Shown: positions 5,572 through 6,459 of the stretch, piece by piece
Numbering within the stretch: position 1 is the stretch's first letter
How the letters are laid out: each line of letters starts with the position of its first letter
Translations under genes and position numbers: made by a program
Notes under the pieces: model-generated
What the model was told of the DNA's origin: nothing
The model's database searches: none
What the model saw: only the letters and a program-made list of their open reading frames with translations
Source of the DNA: Nanobdellota archaeon
GTDB taxonomy: Archaea > Nanobdellota > Nanobdellia > Pacearchaeales > GW2011-AR1
Direction of reading: 5' to 3'
Assembly (NCBI GenBank): GCA_018897135.1
Contig: JAHILJ010000034.1
Span: 1 to 6,459, forward strand
Length of the DNA stretch: 6,459 nt

Positions 5572-5952
5572 ATGATAGAAATAATCTATAAAAGTTTCTT
5601 TATTATAAATTTTATATTACTTTTTATAATCTTTTTAATAATCTTAAATAAAAAACAACAAAAGAGAAAAATAGAAAAAAATCTTGATGTGGTTTCTATA
5701 TTTCATCATATACATCATTATAAAAATGGAAAAGTAAAACATGAAGTTCATCATTGTGGAGGGGAACATGTTAAAACAAATCCTTCTTTAAATTATATAA
5801 TAACTCATTGTAAATGTGGAAAACATAAAATTGATGTTAAAGAAGCAATAGGTCATAATTTTACAAATAAGGAAATTTTAGTTGAATTTACCGAATCTTG
5901 TCCTGAAGGTGGTTGGCATATTGAAAGTGGGAGAATAAAAAATGATAATTGA
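5572..5952 (+). CDS. Membrane-anchored Cys/His-rich small protein, 126 residues
   Basis: An N-terminal hydrophobic helix (about residues 9-25, Ile/Phe/Leu only apart from N13) is followed by a basic cluster KKQQKRK (27-33). By the positive-inside rule this keeps the rest in the cytoplasm. The soluble part is rich in possible metal ligands: H45, H46, H48, H49, H57, H60, H61-C62, H66, then HCKCGKH (H79, C80, C82, H85), H95, and finally SCPEGGWHIESG (C110, H116). C80-x-C82 with C62 and C110 could bind zinc or an iron-sulfur cluster; the ligands are inferred. GGAG at 5558-5561 is a plausible ribosome binding site, 10 nt from the ATG. The stop codon overlaps the start of the PP-loop gene by 11 bp, so the two are probably cotranscribed and functionally linked. 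The C-terminal motif seems familiar from small hypothetical proteins of uncultured lineages, but I cannot name the family. Confidence 0.8.
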   Translation: MIEIIYKSFFIINFILLFIIFLIILNKKQQKRKIEKNLDVVSIFHHIHHYKNGKVKHEVHHCGGEHVKTNPSLNYIITHCKCGKHKIDVKEAIGHNFTNKEILVEFTESCPEGGWHIESGRIKNDN

Positions 5953-6459
5953 TGGAGAAGAAATATATGAAAGAATAAAAAATTATAAATTTTTTAATTT
6001 AAATAACGAACCACTGGAAAAAAGAGTGAGTAATTTAAATTTTGCAATAAATGATTCTATATACAAAATTGGAAATTTTATATTAAAAGAACAAGATAGA
6101 ATTCATTTGGCTTATTCAGGGGGAGTTGATTCAACAATTGTTCTTACAACCTTGATAAATCAGGGATTTCCTGTAACAGCCCATACAATTGCAAATAAAG
6201 AAACTCATCCAGATATGGCTTATGCAAGTAAATTTGCTTTAGACCTTGCTAATGAAGGTAAAGACATTTTACACAAAAAATATTTAATAAAAGAATCTCA
6301 AGAAAATATAGAAAAAGCAAATCAAATATTAAAGGCAGAATTTGATAAAGAAGAAACAAACAAATCAGAAAATTATTATGAACTTTTTAATGCAATAAAA
6401 TTTGCCCCCCCTAATTTAGTTTGTTGTGATTGTATTGATGAATTATTGGGGGGATATTA
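5942..6459 (+). CDS. PP-loop ATPase, asparagine-synthase-like, partial at 3' end
   Basis: The frame is open from ATG 5942 for 172 codons to the window edge. AYSGGVDST (S59-G60-G61-V62-D63-S64) is the SGGxDS pyrophosphate-binding PP-loop of ATP pyrophosphatases, which activate a substrate by adenylation. NLVCCDCIDELLGGY (158-172) matches the position of the GDG-x-DE-x-FGGY motif of the asparagine synthase C-terminal domain. The usual residues before I-D-E are replaced by C161-C162-D163-C164. The N-terminal glutaminase domain of AsnB is absent: only about 50 residues precede the PP-loop. The protein must therefore take ammonia or sulfur from elsewhere, or do different chemistry. GGGAG at 5929-5933 lies 8 nt before the ATG, inside the overlapping upstream gene, and indicates translation within an operon. 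Substrate unknown; amide-forming, sugar-modifying or tRNA-modifying roles are all possible. Confidence 0.85.
   Translation, partial: MIIDGEEIYERIKNYKFFNLNNEPLEKRVSNLNFAINDSIYKIGNFILKEQDRIHLAYSGGVDSTIVLTTLINQGFPVTAHTIANKETHPDMAYASKFALDLANEGKDILHKKYLIKESQENIEKANQILKAEFDKEETNKSENYYELFNAIKFAPPNLVCCDCIDELLGGY

Overview
This AT-rich window looks archaeal, most likely from a DPANN-type lineage (Pacearchaeota/Woesearchaeota-like). Most genes have a TATA-like box 25-27 nt upstream of the start codon and little or no 5' leader, as expected for leaderless archaeal transcription. Two genes on the right instead have GGAG-type ribosome binding sites. The lineage call rests on promoter architecture and on a remembered resemblance of several hypothetical proteins to DPANN ones; no ribosomal or other marker gene is present.

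Left (1-1874, minus): a large gene, cut by the window edge, for a xylose-isomerase/endonuclease-IV-like TIM-barrel protein with a very long helical insertion. Positions 1875-2243 hold no convincing protein gene, but carry the TIM-barrel promoter, two hairpins that may belong to a small RNA, and a promoter for the next gene. Positions 2244-2567 (plus) hold a small hypothetical gene interrupted by an in-frame TAG at codon 21. It converges on an NYN-domain nuclease gene (2706-3230, minus). Between the two lie a degenerate copy of the 3' end of another gene and a strong UUCG-capped terminator hairpin.

Middle (3307-5086, minus): a 102-residue unknown protein and a 470-residue, mostly helical unknown protein. 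The last 13 codons of the 470-residue gene are repeated exactly, as part of a 41-bp direct repeat, at 2573-2613, so two repeats bracket about 1.1 kb containing the NYN and 102-residue genes. Just beyond the exact repeat the two copies differ mainly at synonymous positions. This resembles the footprint of site-specific insertion into a gene's 3' end, or of recombination with a diverged homologue.

Right (5168-6459, plus): a small coiled-coil protein, divergent from the 470-residue gene and sharing a compact promoter region with it. Then comes a likely two-gene operon: a membrane-anchored Cys/His-rich protein whose end overlaps the start of a PP-loop, asparagine-synthase-like ATPase that runs off the window.

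No tRNA, rRNA, transposase, integrase or CRISPR array was recognised.
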